A stretch of 64,000 nucleotides of DNA from Paenibacillus sp. FSL H8-0332 (GTDB taxonomy: Bacteria > Bacillota > Bacilli > Paenibacillales > Paenibacillaceae), in NCBI RefSeq assembly GCF_037963835.1, contig NZ_CP150145.1, positions 3,410,001-3,474,000 on the forward strand. Direction: 5' to 3'. The position numbers and the translations under genes are program-made. Below, in pieces: positions 27,143-38,400 of this stretch. The notes beneath the pieces are model-generated. The model ran no database searches. It worked only from the letters and a program-made list of their open reading frames with translations, and was not told where the DNA came from. The stretch's first letter is position 1; each line of letters opens with the position of its first letter.

Positions 27143-28708
27143 ATGAACCGCTTGCTAATCAAAATGCTCTGTGTCTGTATGCTGCTTGGCATAGCTGCGA
27201 TGCCGCCAGCTTCGGCAAATACTGCTAATAGCGGGATTTCAGCTGAGTCCGTTGATAAATATGTGCTTAAGCTGATGGATCAGATGGATCTTCCCGGTGT
27301 CTCTGTAGCGGTGCTTCGCGGTGACAAGACTTATGTTAAGGGGTATGGAAAAGCTGATGCCAGCCGGAATATACCGGTAACCCCAGACACCTTGTTCGAA
27401 ATTGGCTCCAACAGTAAAGCCTTCACCAGTGTCGGTCTGCTGCTGCTTGTCGAACGAGGGCTTGTAGACCTGGAAGCGCCAGTAACCCGCTATCTGCCAT
27501 GGTTAACACTGCAAGCAAGAGGGGAGTCTGCCGAACCAACGGTTGGGCATTTCCTTAACCAGACCAGTGGGCTGGGCAGTGATTCCGTTGCGCAGATAGA
27601 TCCGTCCACCGAAGACACCGCACTTCAGGATACGGTGCGCGGACTAAGCGAGCAGCCGCTCTGGTCTAAACCGGGGACCCAATTTCTGTACTCCACCGGT
27701 AATTATGATGTGCTTGGTGCAATTATTGAAGCTGTGAGCGGGATGTCCTATGAATCTTATATGTCCGCTGAAATCTTTCAGCCTTTGGGTTTAGAGCTGA
27801 CAACCGCAGGCAGGGCGATATTGCAAGGCGGCAAGGAAATCTCCCAAGGCTACAAGCCTGGACTTATCGGCAACAGAGAGTATCAAGCCCCCGTCTACCG
27901 CGGGAATACACCCGCAGGCTACATCTTGTCGAGCGCTACGGATATGGCCCGCTGGTTGAATCTGCAGATGAACCCGGCAGCGGCGCCTTCAGCGCTTGGG
28001 GGAGCCATTGCCCGTGCACAGATTCCTGATGAAACGGTCAAGGCAACACTAACTCCTCCGTATATAACATCTTTTCGCTATGGGGGTGGCTGGCTAGTAT
28101 TTAACAAAGGAGATCATACCCTTTTTTCACACGGAGGCAATAATCCCAATTTCTCTTCGTACGTCTTGTTTGATCCAGTCCAACAAATCGGAGTTGCTGT
28201 TCTGGGTAACCGGAATACGACGGCGACTTACGCCATTTGCGAAGGACTATATGCCTTGCAGCAAGATCTGAGTCCTGCCGCCGCACCCATGGATACTATG
28301 GACACAGCGAATCTCGCAGGACAGATCATGATCCTTATTTGTACGGCTCTATGTCTCTGGCTGCTCTACGCATGGGTCAAGGATCTGCGCTTGATCCGCA
28401 ATGGCAGACGGCTGCGCAGGGGACCTTCTTTCTCCCTATACGCCAAGACATCAGGTTTGGTGATCCTGGCCGCTCTTATTATGGGCGTGACCTGGTATAT
28501 ACCCAAAATGCTTTTTTGGGGTTATCCCTGGAGATTTATTGTCGTATGGGCACCGTTTACGATAGTTCCGGCTATGATTATGACCGCAATTACAGGAACG
28601 ATGTTCTCCGCCTTAAGACTGTTAAAAATGTGGTTCCCGCTAAACCCAGCAGTGTTAACGGACAACCGGACACAGCCGCAAGTGATTCAAGAGGAGGCTT
28701 CCTTATGA
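27143..28708 (+). CDS. Membrane-bound D-Asn prodrug peptidase, serine beta-lactamase fold (ClbP-like)
   Basis: This 521-residue protein begins with a signal peptide that likely ends after ASA (residue ~25). A class C beta-lactamase-like S12 peptidase domain follows, with Ser89-x-x-Lys92 (GSNSKAF), catalytic Tyr183 in FLYSTGNY, and HGGN near the C-terminal active-site strand. Three hydrophobic helices (~385-410, 430-455, 460-490) anchor it in the membrane. This layout is that of ClbP, which removes the N-acyl-D-Asn cap from precolibactin outside the cytoplasm; XcnG is similar. It lies 14 bases after the D-Asn synthetase. In a Gram-positive it would face the cell wall rather than a periplasm. 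Its stop overlaps the thioesterase start (ATGA). Confidence 0.93.
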   Translation: MNRLLIKMLCVCMLLGIAAMPPASANTANSGISAESVDKYVLKLMDQMDLPGVSVAVLRGDKTYVKGYGKADASRNIPVTPDTLFEIGSNSKAFTSVGLLLLVERGLVDLEAPVTRYLPWLTLQARGESAEPTVGHFLNQTSGLGSDSVAQIDPSTEDTALQDTVRGLSEQPLWSKPGTQFLYSTGNYDVLGAIIEAVSGMSYESYMSAEIFQPLGLELTTAGRAILQGGKEISQGYKPGLIGNREYQAPVYRGNTPAGYILSSATDMARWLNLQMNPAAAPSALGGAIARAQIPDETVKATLTPPYITSFRYGGGWLVFNKGDHTLFSHGGNNPNFSSYVLFDPVQQIGVAVLGNRNTTATYAICEGLYALQQDLSPAAAPMDTMDTANLAGQIMILICTALCLWLLYAWVKDLRLIRNGRRLRRGPSFSLYAKTSGLVILAALIMGVTWYIPKMLFWGYPWRFIVVWAPFTIVPAMIMTAITGTMFSALRLLKMWFPLNPAVLTDNRTQPQVIQEEASL

Positions 28709-29412
28709 CTATCAAGCTTTTTACAATTCCTTATTCCGGCAGCTCCGCAGCCATCTATCTGAAATGGAGGACCCTGCTGCCGGCCAATATCGAAGTGGTT
28801 CCCCTTGAATTTCCAGGCAGAGGCAAACGGTTCGGGTCCAAGCTATGCGACAGTATGGAGTCATTGATTGACGATCTTGTACAGCATATGGGCAGCCAGC
28901 TTCAGGGGAGTCCCTATGCGCTGTACGGACACAGCCTGGGAGGACTGGCGGCTTATGAACTGAGTGTGCGGCTTCTGGAGAGCGGACAGGCGCTTCCGGT
29001 ACATGTCTTCTTCTCCGGCTGTAATCCACCGCACCTGCGTTATGGAGAGGAGCAACTGCATAAACTGCCTGACGAGCTATTCCTTCAAGAAATTCTCAAG
29101 CTGGGCGGTACGGCTCAGGAACTGGTTAATCATTCAGAGCTAATGAGAGTTTTCCTGCCGATCATCAAAGCGGACTATAGAATCTACGAGTTGTATGCCG
29201 GCAACGGCCGGCGCGTGAAGCTTCCGGTGGATTGCACGGTCATGGTCGGCACCGATGATCCCTTGATGCCTGCAGAGAACGGGATAGAGTGGGAGCAGTA
29301 TATCAGCGGGAGCATGAAGATCAAAAATCTGCCCGGCGGGCACTTTTTCATTCATGACCGTCAGGATGATGTGATCGCCGCCATTCAGGATGCACTTGCC
29401 GTTCATAAGTGA
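28705..29412 (+). CDS. Type II thioesterase (ClbQ-like)
   Basis: This 235-residue alpha/beta hydrolase of the GrsT/RifR class has nucleophile elbow GHSLGG (Ser77), a catalytic Asp in VGTDDPLMP and His in LPGGHFFIHD. Such enzymes clear misprimed or stalled acyl groups from carrier domains; ClbQ additionally releases intermediates in colibactin synthesis. The start is ATG 28705, preceded by GAGGAGG and overlapping the peptidase stop. The frame is open further upstream to 28237, but that part only reads the peptidase gene out of frame. Confidence 0.92.
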   Translation: MTIKLFTIPYSGSSAAIYLKWRTLLPANIEVVPLEFPGRGKRFGSKLCDSMESLIDDLVQHMGSQLQGSPYALYGHSLGGLAAYELSVRLLESGQALPVHVFFSGCNPPHLRYGEEQLHKLPDELFLQEILKLGGTAQELVNHSELMRVFLPIIKADYRIYELYAGNGRRVKLPVDCTVMVGTDDPLMPAENGIEWEQYISGSMKIKNLPGGHFFIHDRQDDVIAAIQDALAVHK

Positions 29413-29423
29413 GGAGGCCCAAC

Positions 29424-32400
29424 ATGAAGGTTGAGAAAAACAACGTCCAGGATATATGGCCGCTGCGGCCGCTGCAGCAAGGGATGCTGTTTCATTATTT
29501 GCAGGAGGAATCCAAAAGTGAATACATGGAGCACCTTATACTTAGTCTACAGGGGCAAGTAGATAACCGGCTGTTCAATGCAGCCTGGCTCGCTGTCTAC
29601 CGTGCGAATGACGCATTGCGGTCCGTGTTCAAATGGGAGGGGCTCCGGGCACCTGTGCAGATTGTGCTTCGGAACCGTGAACCGTTGCCGGAAATCTATG
29701 ATTTCACGGGCGGAATGATCCCTGATGAATTCAAGGCCGTCCTTTCCACTGAAGACCAACAGGCACTGAAGCAGACGAGGAGCAAGAAAGAACGGATACA
29801 GCTAATTTCAGAAATCATAGGTAAACGGAACCGTACCATGCGCTTCGATCTGACCCGGGAAACCCTGCGAATCGTATTATGTAAGTTCGACGGGGAGTGC
29901 AGATTGTTCCTGACATTCCATCACATTGTGCTGGATGGCTGGAGTCTCGGCATTGTGCTGGAAGAATGGCTTCATGCCTACCGGGCACTCGCTGAAGATC
30001 AGGAAGTATCCCCTTCGGCAAAGCCGGGAATGAAGGCTTACCTGGCGGCTGTCAAAGGCTCACGCCAACCGGAACGTGAAGCGGTATATTGGGCTGATTG
30101 CCTGCGGGATTATGAAATAAAACAAACGATACAACCGTTCTACAAACCCCGGCGCCCGGGATTCAAACGGGTATCCCTGAGCATACCGGAAACGGCAGCG
30201 GCGGGAATGCGTCTATTCTGTCAAAACAATGGCATGCCGGTAGCCACCTTGATGAATGGTGCATGGGGCCTATTGCTCCAGCGGTTCAAACATGTCGATG
30301 ATATTGTATTTGGCTCGACGTTATCCGGCAGGGGCGTTAGTCTTACCGGCATCGAGCGTATGGTCGGGCTGTTGATCAATACGGTGCCGCTGCGTCTTTC
30401 CAGCCGAAAGAGGGAAAGTGTTCTGGAATATTTGGCGGGCGTTCAATCCGCAATTACAGCCAGGCGTCCCTATGAAATGGCCGGTCTGTCCGAGATCCGG
30501 GGATACGCCGGGATTCAAGGTACCGAAGAGTTATTTGATACCTTGCTGGTCATGGAGAACTATCCGCTGGATAAGGTGCTCCTGGAGCAGCCAATGGCAG
30601 GTTCCGCAGCGGAGGGCCTAACCGGACAAGCTCCCTTGTCGATCAGCTCCTTTGAAATGGTGGAGCACACGCATTATCCGCTTACCCTGCTCATTCGGGA
30701 GAGCAGCGGTTTCGAAATGGACTTCATTTATGATCAGGAAAGCTATGACTATTTTGTGGTAAATCAGATGTCACAGTGCTTTGTGCAACTGCTGCACAAT
30801 CTGGTCACGCAGCCGGAGGCACAGGTGTCAGACATTAGGATCGCCGAACCTGACGCCTTAAAAATGAACGGACTGCTATCCGCCGCCGGACCCCTGAAGC
30901 AGTTCCGTGAACAATCGATTCCGCAGTGGTTCACCACGATGGCACGGAGCCATCCCCAGAACATTGCCATCATTCATGAGCAAGTCAAGTGGACCTATGC
31001 TGAGCTTGACCGGAGGTCTGACCAGGTAGCCGCTGCACTGGTTCGTCTTGGAGCCGGGCCGGAGCAATACATTGGAATCGAGTCTCGGCGGAGCCCGGAG
31101 ACGATCATGGGACTGCTCGCGATTCTGAAATCCGGGGCGGCTTATGTGCCTCTGCACCCGGATTATCCTGAAGAGCGGATCAGATTCATGATCGAAGATT
31201 CAGGGATGCGGCTTATGCTGTCTGACAGGGACAGCCGGCTTTCTTTTATGACATCGATGAATGTAGACACGCTGTGTTACCAAGATATCCTTGAGACAGA
31301 AGATACGGATCTGCTGGGCAGCTTCCCTTCTCCGCATGATGGCGGACACCGTGTAGCCTGCATTGTGTATACTTCCGGATCTACCGGAAGGCCCAAAGGC
31401 GTGATGATCGAGCATAGAGGGATCGTGCGGCTGGTGAAGCATACAGAGTTTGTTAATTTCAGCACCAGCGATGTGATTTTGCCGACATGTCCGTTTGAAT
31501 TCGATGTCTCCAACTTCGAGATCTGGGGGGCACTGCTGAATGGAGCGTCACTGTACCTGATGGATCAGGATAAGCTGCTGATGCCTCAGGTATTAAAAGA
31601 AACGCTGCTCCAGCAGAAAATAAGCCTGATGTGGATGACTACACCGCTGTTCAATCAATTAGCCAGTGTGGATGCTTCGCTGTTCCGTTCACTGCGTTAT
31701 CTGATTATTGGTGGGGATACGTTGTCGCCAAGACAGATTAACAAGGTGAGACAGGCCTGTCCCGCTTTGACACTTGTCAATGGCTATGGTCCATCCGAGA
31801 ATTCGGTGCTGTCCACTACATTTGCGATTGAACGGGAATATGAGACCAGAATTCCGATCGGCAGGCCTGTCTCGAACTCCACTGCCTATATTCTGGACCG
31901 GAATCAACAGTTTTTGCCCGTGGGAGCGATTGGTGAACTATGCGTCGGGCTGGAAGGCGTGGCAAGAGGGTATCTGAACAACCCTGAGCTAACCGAGGCC
32001 AAATTTATTCCCGATCCGCTATATCCAGAGTACAGGATGTACAGAACAGGGGATTTAGCCCGCTGGCTGCCCGATGGGAATATTGATTTTCTCGGAAGAG
32101 CTGACAATCAGGTGAAGGTTCGGGGATACCGGCTTGAGCTGCAAGAAATCGAACATGAATTAAGCCGGTTGCCCGGAATCGAAGACTGTACGGTTATTAT
32201 GATTCACTCAGTGGACCGGGAGAAGGAGCTGGCTGCTTATTTCGTAGCGGGTAACACACTGCAACCAGGTCCGCTAAGAAAAGCTATGCTGGAACGGCTG
32301 CCCTCCTATGCGGTGCCTACGCGTTACATGCAGCTTGCTGCGCTGCCGCTGACGATTAACGGAAAAATTGACAAGAAGGCGCTGCGCAACCTGCCGTTCC

Positions 32401-35400
32401 CTTCCTCAGTCACTGGAGGTACGTCTGTTAAATCACTGGCCTCAATGGAAATCACGGTGCTGGAAGCCTGGAAAGAAGCCTTAGGGGTGGAACAAATTGG
32501 ACTGGATGCCCCTTTTTTTGATATCGGCGGCAATTCGCTCTTGACGATCCGTATCAGCGATACGCTGCGTGCTTCCACCGGTATTGAACTGTCGGTAACC
32601 GATTTATTCCGATATCCAACGGTCAGAGAGCTCGCCGCGTACATGGCAGCGAAGCAGTCAGAAGATAGTCCAAAGAACGACACCGATCATGTGGCTGCTG
32701 CCTCCCAAGTAGAGCAACCGCCGAAGGAAGACGCTTCCGTAACAACCAGTGATATTGCTGTCATCGGACTTGCGGGAAGGTTCCCAGGCGCTGCTGATCC
32801 GACGAGTTTTTGGAGCAATCTGCGGGAGGGGAAGGAGAGCATTTCGTTCTTTTCCGATGAAGAATTGCGTGCTACCGGAATTGCCGAGACGCTGCTGCGT
32901 GACTCCAGGTATGTGAAAGCGAAGGGGATGCTTGAGGATATCGAATACTTCGATGCGGAGTTGTTCCATTACAGTCCGCAAGAGGCCGAACTGATGGACC
33001 CCCAGCTTCGCATTCTGCATGAACTCGCCTGGGCGGGCCTGGAGGATGCCGGATACGATCCCATGCGGTACCGGGATGCCATTGGCTTATTCGTGGGCGC
33101 AACGGTCCATTTGAACTGGGTGAACCGGCTGTTCGATTCCCTGGAGGACGATACAGAACGCTGGAGGGCGGCCAATCTAAATGTACATTCCTTGAGCATG
33201 CCCGTCTCTTATAAGCTCAATCTGACAGGTCCGTCGTTAACCGTAGAAACCGCATGTTCTTCGTCACTGGTTGCGGTGCATCTAGCCTGCAATTCCCTGA
33301 TGAGAGGAGAATCAGATCTGGCGCTTGCAGGTGGGGTGTCGATCTCAGTACCCAAGAAATCGGGCTACACCTACCAGGATGGCATGATTAAATCGCCCGA
33401 TGGGCACTGCAGAGCCTTCGATACAGATGCCAAAGGAACGGTCAGCGGCGATGGTGCGGGTCTTGTGGTGTTAAAAAAGCTGGATCAGGCGGTTCGGGAT
33501 GGCGATCACATCTACGCTGTTATTAAGGGTTCTGCGATTAACAACGATGGAACGCGCAAGGCTGGATTCACTGCACCTAGCGTTCAGGGACAAATAGATG
33601 TTGTGACGGCTGCCCTGGAAGCCGCAGCTGTCTCAGCGGAATCCATTAGTTACATTGAGACACATGGTACAGGCACCCCACTGGGTGATCCCATTGAGAT
33701 CGAGGCCTTGTCCGGGTTGTTCCCCGCCTCCAATGGAACCGAAACAGCCATCGGGTCTGTCAAAACCAATATCGGACATCTCGATGCTGCTGCCGGAATT
33801 GCCGGATTCATCAAAACCGTGCTGGCACTGCATCACAAGCAGTTGCCTCCCAGCTTGCATTATAAGCAGGCAAATCCAGCCATTAGCTTCGACAAAAGTT
33901 CTCTGTATGTCAATGCCACGCTTCAGGATTGGCTGCCGCCGGAGGGTTCGCCGCGCCGTGCCGGCGTAAGCTCGTTCGGAATCGGCGGAACCAACGCGCA
34001 TGTCGTCCTGGAGGAGGCCCCGCTTCCCGTCGCCGCAGATTCCGGGAACAGACAGAACCGGAGTGAGGGGTCACCTGAATTATTCTTATTATCCGCTGCG
34101 ACAGAAGAAGCCCTGCTGCAAAAAACAGAAGACTTGCTCCATTATCTCAGTTCAGCAGAAGGGCAAGGGCAACAGATTGCGGATATTGCCTTTACGCTGA
34201 ATACAGGCCGGCAAGAACTGAACTTCCGGATGGCATGGATTGCCACAGATGCTGCTGAGCTTGCTGCCGGCCTGCAGGCTTTCCTGAGTGGAACACGCAA
34301 CATTGCCCGTATCCGGGAGGTTGTGCATGTGGTATTCGCATTCCCGGGCCAAGGAACCCAATACGCAGGAATGGCACGTTACCTGTATGATACGCAGCCG
34401 CTATTCCAGCGTGAAATGGATCGCTGTCTGGAGCTGGCCTCACCGATCCTGGCGACCGATTTGCGGTCCATCTGGCTTCCGCTGCAGGAGCCGGACCCGG
34501 GAGGGCCATCACTGCCGGCAACGGCTTTACACGCTATCGACCAGACCGAAATTGCCCAGCCGCTGCTGTTTATGGTGGAGTATGCGCTGGCCCGGCTTTT
34601 GCAGCATTGGGGCATCTCGCAGACGGCTATGATCGGGCATAGCCTGGGTGAATACACAGCGGCCTGCCTCGCAGGCGTGTTGACATTGGAGGAGACCATC
34701 CGGCTGGTGATCCGCCGATCCTCGTTAATGCAGCAGATGGAACACGGCGAGATGATTAGTATTGGCCTCGGGCACGAGCATGTGCTCCCACTACTGGGCG
34801 GAAGACAAGCTCTGTCCGTTGCTGCGACCAACAGCCCGGAACTCACAGTGGTCTCGGGACCGCCCGCATCCATTCGTGCCCTGTCAGCCGAGCTGCGGCA
34901 AAGTGGCCATGAGCCCTTCCATCTCCAGGTATCGCATGCCTTTCATTCCGCGATGATGGAGCCGATGCTCGGCCCCTACAGCAAAGCGCTCCAAGAAATC
35001 AAATGGGCGGCTCCGGCAATTCCGTATATCTCCAATGTTACGGGGGAGCTGATCACAGCCGAACAAGCGGTGGACCCTGAATACTATGTGAATCATGTCC
35101 GGCAAACCGTCAGGTTCTCGGAAGGCGTGGCAACGCTGGCGGAACAGCTTGAGCCTGTATTTCTGGAAGTCGGCCCCGGCCGGACGCTGGGTCAACTGAT
35201 CCGCCGCAATCCGGGTGTCCGCAGCAATAGTAAGATTCTTAGCGTAGTACCCAAAGCCTCCGAGGCACAGGCTTCAGGTGTCCATCTGCTTCAGGCCTTG
35301 GGCGACCTATGGATGAGCGGAGTGGCTATCCACTGGGAGAGAGTATTTGAGAAGCGCAACGGACGGCGGGTTTCCCTGCCGGTATACCCGTTCGGGAAGC

Positions 35401-38400
35401 AATATTACTGGAAATACCAGCAGGGGAAGGCAGAGGATATCCAACCGGACAGCTCGATTGCCCGCAATCGCCCCGTTTCTGAATGGGCTTATGCCCCGGA
35501 CTGGAGTGAGCAAGAGGACAGTATGGAAGACAAGCGTTCTGGCTGCAACGGACAGACGGTGCTGTTGTTCACTGAACGGAGCCTTCTCGCTGACCAGTAT
35601 GCAGCGTTGCTGGAGGAGCAAGGGGCTCAGTGGATCAAGGTCTACCCCGAAGGGACCTTTCAGAGGGAGTCTGCTGCGGAGTATACCCTTGATCCAGGCA
35701 ACCCGGCCCATTATGCTCAATTATTCGCAGGGCTTGCGGAAGCCGGGATACAGCCACCCGAACAGATCATTCATTTGTGGAGTCTCGAATTGGACCAAGC
35801 TGAGACCTTAGCTCAGGCCCAAGTAGCGTCTGGACGAAGCGGGGAGAATCTTGCCGACACTGAGGTGCTTAACCGCTGCATGTACAGTGTACTGGAGCTG
35901 GTGCGTGCTGCCGCTGTAGCTGCGCAAGGGAAGCCGCTGGAGCTAACGCTGGTCACAGATCAAATGGAACGGGTCCATCCGAACGACATCGTAGATCCGC
36001 TGAAAGCTACCCTGCTTGGGATAGCCAGCGTGATCCCGCTGGAGTATCCGCATATCCGGGTGCACACACTGGATCTCGATCAGGAGTCCATCGCCGCGAA
36101 TCCCGGAATTCTGCTGACCCTGCCTTTCGAAGGATCGGCTAGTAAGGCTAGCCCGTTGCCCATCCGGCAAGCACTGCGGTCCTCACACCGATATGAACAT
36201 GGTTTCATCCGGGTACCCCTTCCCCGGAGAGCCCTTCCGGCCGGAGCTTTGCGCAAGGGAGCGGTGTACCTGATCACTGGCGGCCTTGGCGGAATCGGCC
36301 TAGCACTCGCCGATTATCTGGCTAGTCAATATCAGGCCAAGCTTGTGCTGGTTAGCCGCAAGCCGCATCCGGTACAGGACCGGCTGGAACAGCTATATTT
36401 GAGCGGAGCACAGGTGCATGTCGAATATGCCGATGTCGCTGATCTTGCTTCGATGGAACGTGTCATTTGTGCAGCGGCGGAGCGCTTCGGCCCGCTGGAC
36501 GGAGTATTTCATGCCGCAGGAGTGCCGGATGGAAGCATGATCCACATCGCAACAAGAGAGCAAACCGCAGCGGTGCTGCGGCCCAAAATCGCAGGGACCA
36601 CAGTCTTATATGAGGTGCTTGCAGCTATGCAGCAGCCACCGGCATTTCTCCTGCTGTTCTCTTCGATCAGCGGCACATTCGGTGCTTTCGGACAGAGCGG
36701 GTACGCAGCGGCCAATGCCTTCATGGACGGATTCGCCCGTGCACATGCCGGGGATTCGTCTGGAATGCGAGTAGTCAGCGTGGATTGGGATGCTTGGAAG
36801 GAGACGGGGATGGCAGTCGAAGCTGTGAACCGATATAACGGCTCCGGCACAGATGAGGCGGAGCACCCGGCCGGCACAAAAGGGCAAGCGGAGCTCCCGC
36901 TGCGCATCACCCACCCGCTGCTAACCTCCAAAAGGGAGTCGGCAAGCGAGACGCAGACGGTCTATATATCCAGATTGTCGGCAGAGCATCATTGGATACT
37001 GGACGGCCACCGGATGCTCGGTTCCTCCATTTTACCGGGAACAGGTTATGTAGAGATTCTGAGGGCATCGTTTGAAGAGTTAACCGGAGATACCGGCCTG
37101 AACATTGTAGAACTGTTTTTTGTACAACCGCTTGTGGTCGAAGAAGGGTGTGAGCTAAGAACCGTATGGTCCAACAATAGCAGCGGCTGGGAATTCTCCA
37201 TGTCCTCCATAGGAACAGCAGGGGAATGGATACAACATGCCAAAGGCTGCGCGGAGCGCCTGGATGAGCAGAATGATCGGACCCTCAGCGGCGCAGAGCT
37301 CAATAAGCTCCAGAACGGTCTACTGGCAGCAGCGGTTCCTGTAGAAGCAGAACGATCCGGCGAGAGCACGGGGGTACGCATGCAATATGGCCCTCATTGG
37401 AACAACATCCGCCGTTTCTTCCGCAACGGGAACGAAGCGGTTGCCGAATTGTCACTGCCAGAGGGTCTGGCAAGAGACTCGGCTGATTACGGAGTTCATC
37501 CTGCTCTGATGGACCGGGCAACGAGCCTGCTGGGCGGACAGTCGGAGGACAGCCGTGCGTATCTGCCTTTTGCCTATAAGAACCTCCAGATTCTCCGGCC
37601 GTTCTCTGCTAATCTCTACACCATTGTGCAAGAAGGGGAACAAAGTGAGGAAGCCCGGACATTCACCTGCCGCATTACCGATCTGGAAGGCAGTGTACTC
37701 ATGGAGATTGAAGAATATGTCATGCACAAAGTCCGCAACCAGTCACTGTCAGACCCATTGCCGCTGGAACGCAATGGAACATTGCCTGAGGTCGGCAATT
37801 ACCGGCTGGGATTAGCTGTGCCGGGTGAACTGAACAGCCTCCATATCCTGTCTGAATATCGGCTGCCTCCAGAACCGGATGAGGTAGAGATTAGAGTGGT
37901 AGCTAACGGCCTGAACTTTAAGGAAGTGCTGTATGCACTCGGTGTGCTTAAGCTGCCGGATTCCTATGGTTTCAGCTTCGGCCTGGAATGTGCGGGAACG
38001 GTAACGAGGGTGGGGGCAGGTGTAACCGATTGGCTGCCTGGAGATGAAGTGATGGCGATAGCCGGAGCAAGCTTGGGCAAATACGCGCGGGTCCCGGCAA
38101 GCTCGGTGGTACGCAAGCCTTCACGGATATCGTTTGCTGAAGCGGCAACCCTGCCGATTGCCTTTATGACAGCTTACTACGCGCTAATTATCCGTGGACA
38201 GCTCTCGTTGGGCGAGAAAGTGCTAATCCATACGGCAACAGGCGGCGTGGGTCTGGCAGCCGTGCAAATCGCCCAGTGGGTTGGAGCGGAGATTTATGCA
38301 ACGGCCGGTACCGAAGAGAAACGAGACTACCTGCGTTCACTAGGTATCTCGCATGTGTACTCCTCGCGGGATCTTGCTTTTGCCGACCAAATCCGTGAGT

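Noticed and set aside
28237..28704. 156-codon extension in front of the thioesterase
   Set aside because: It reads the end of the peptidase gene in another frame. The ATG at 28705 has a clear GAGGAGG site and begins exactly at the thioesterase fold.
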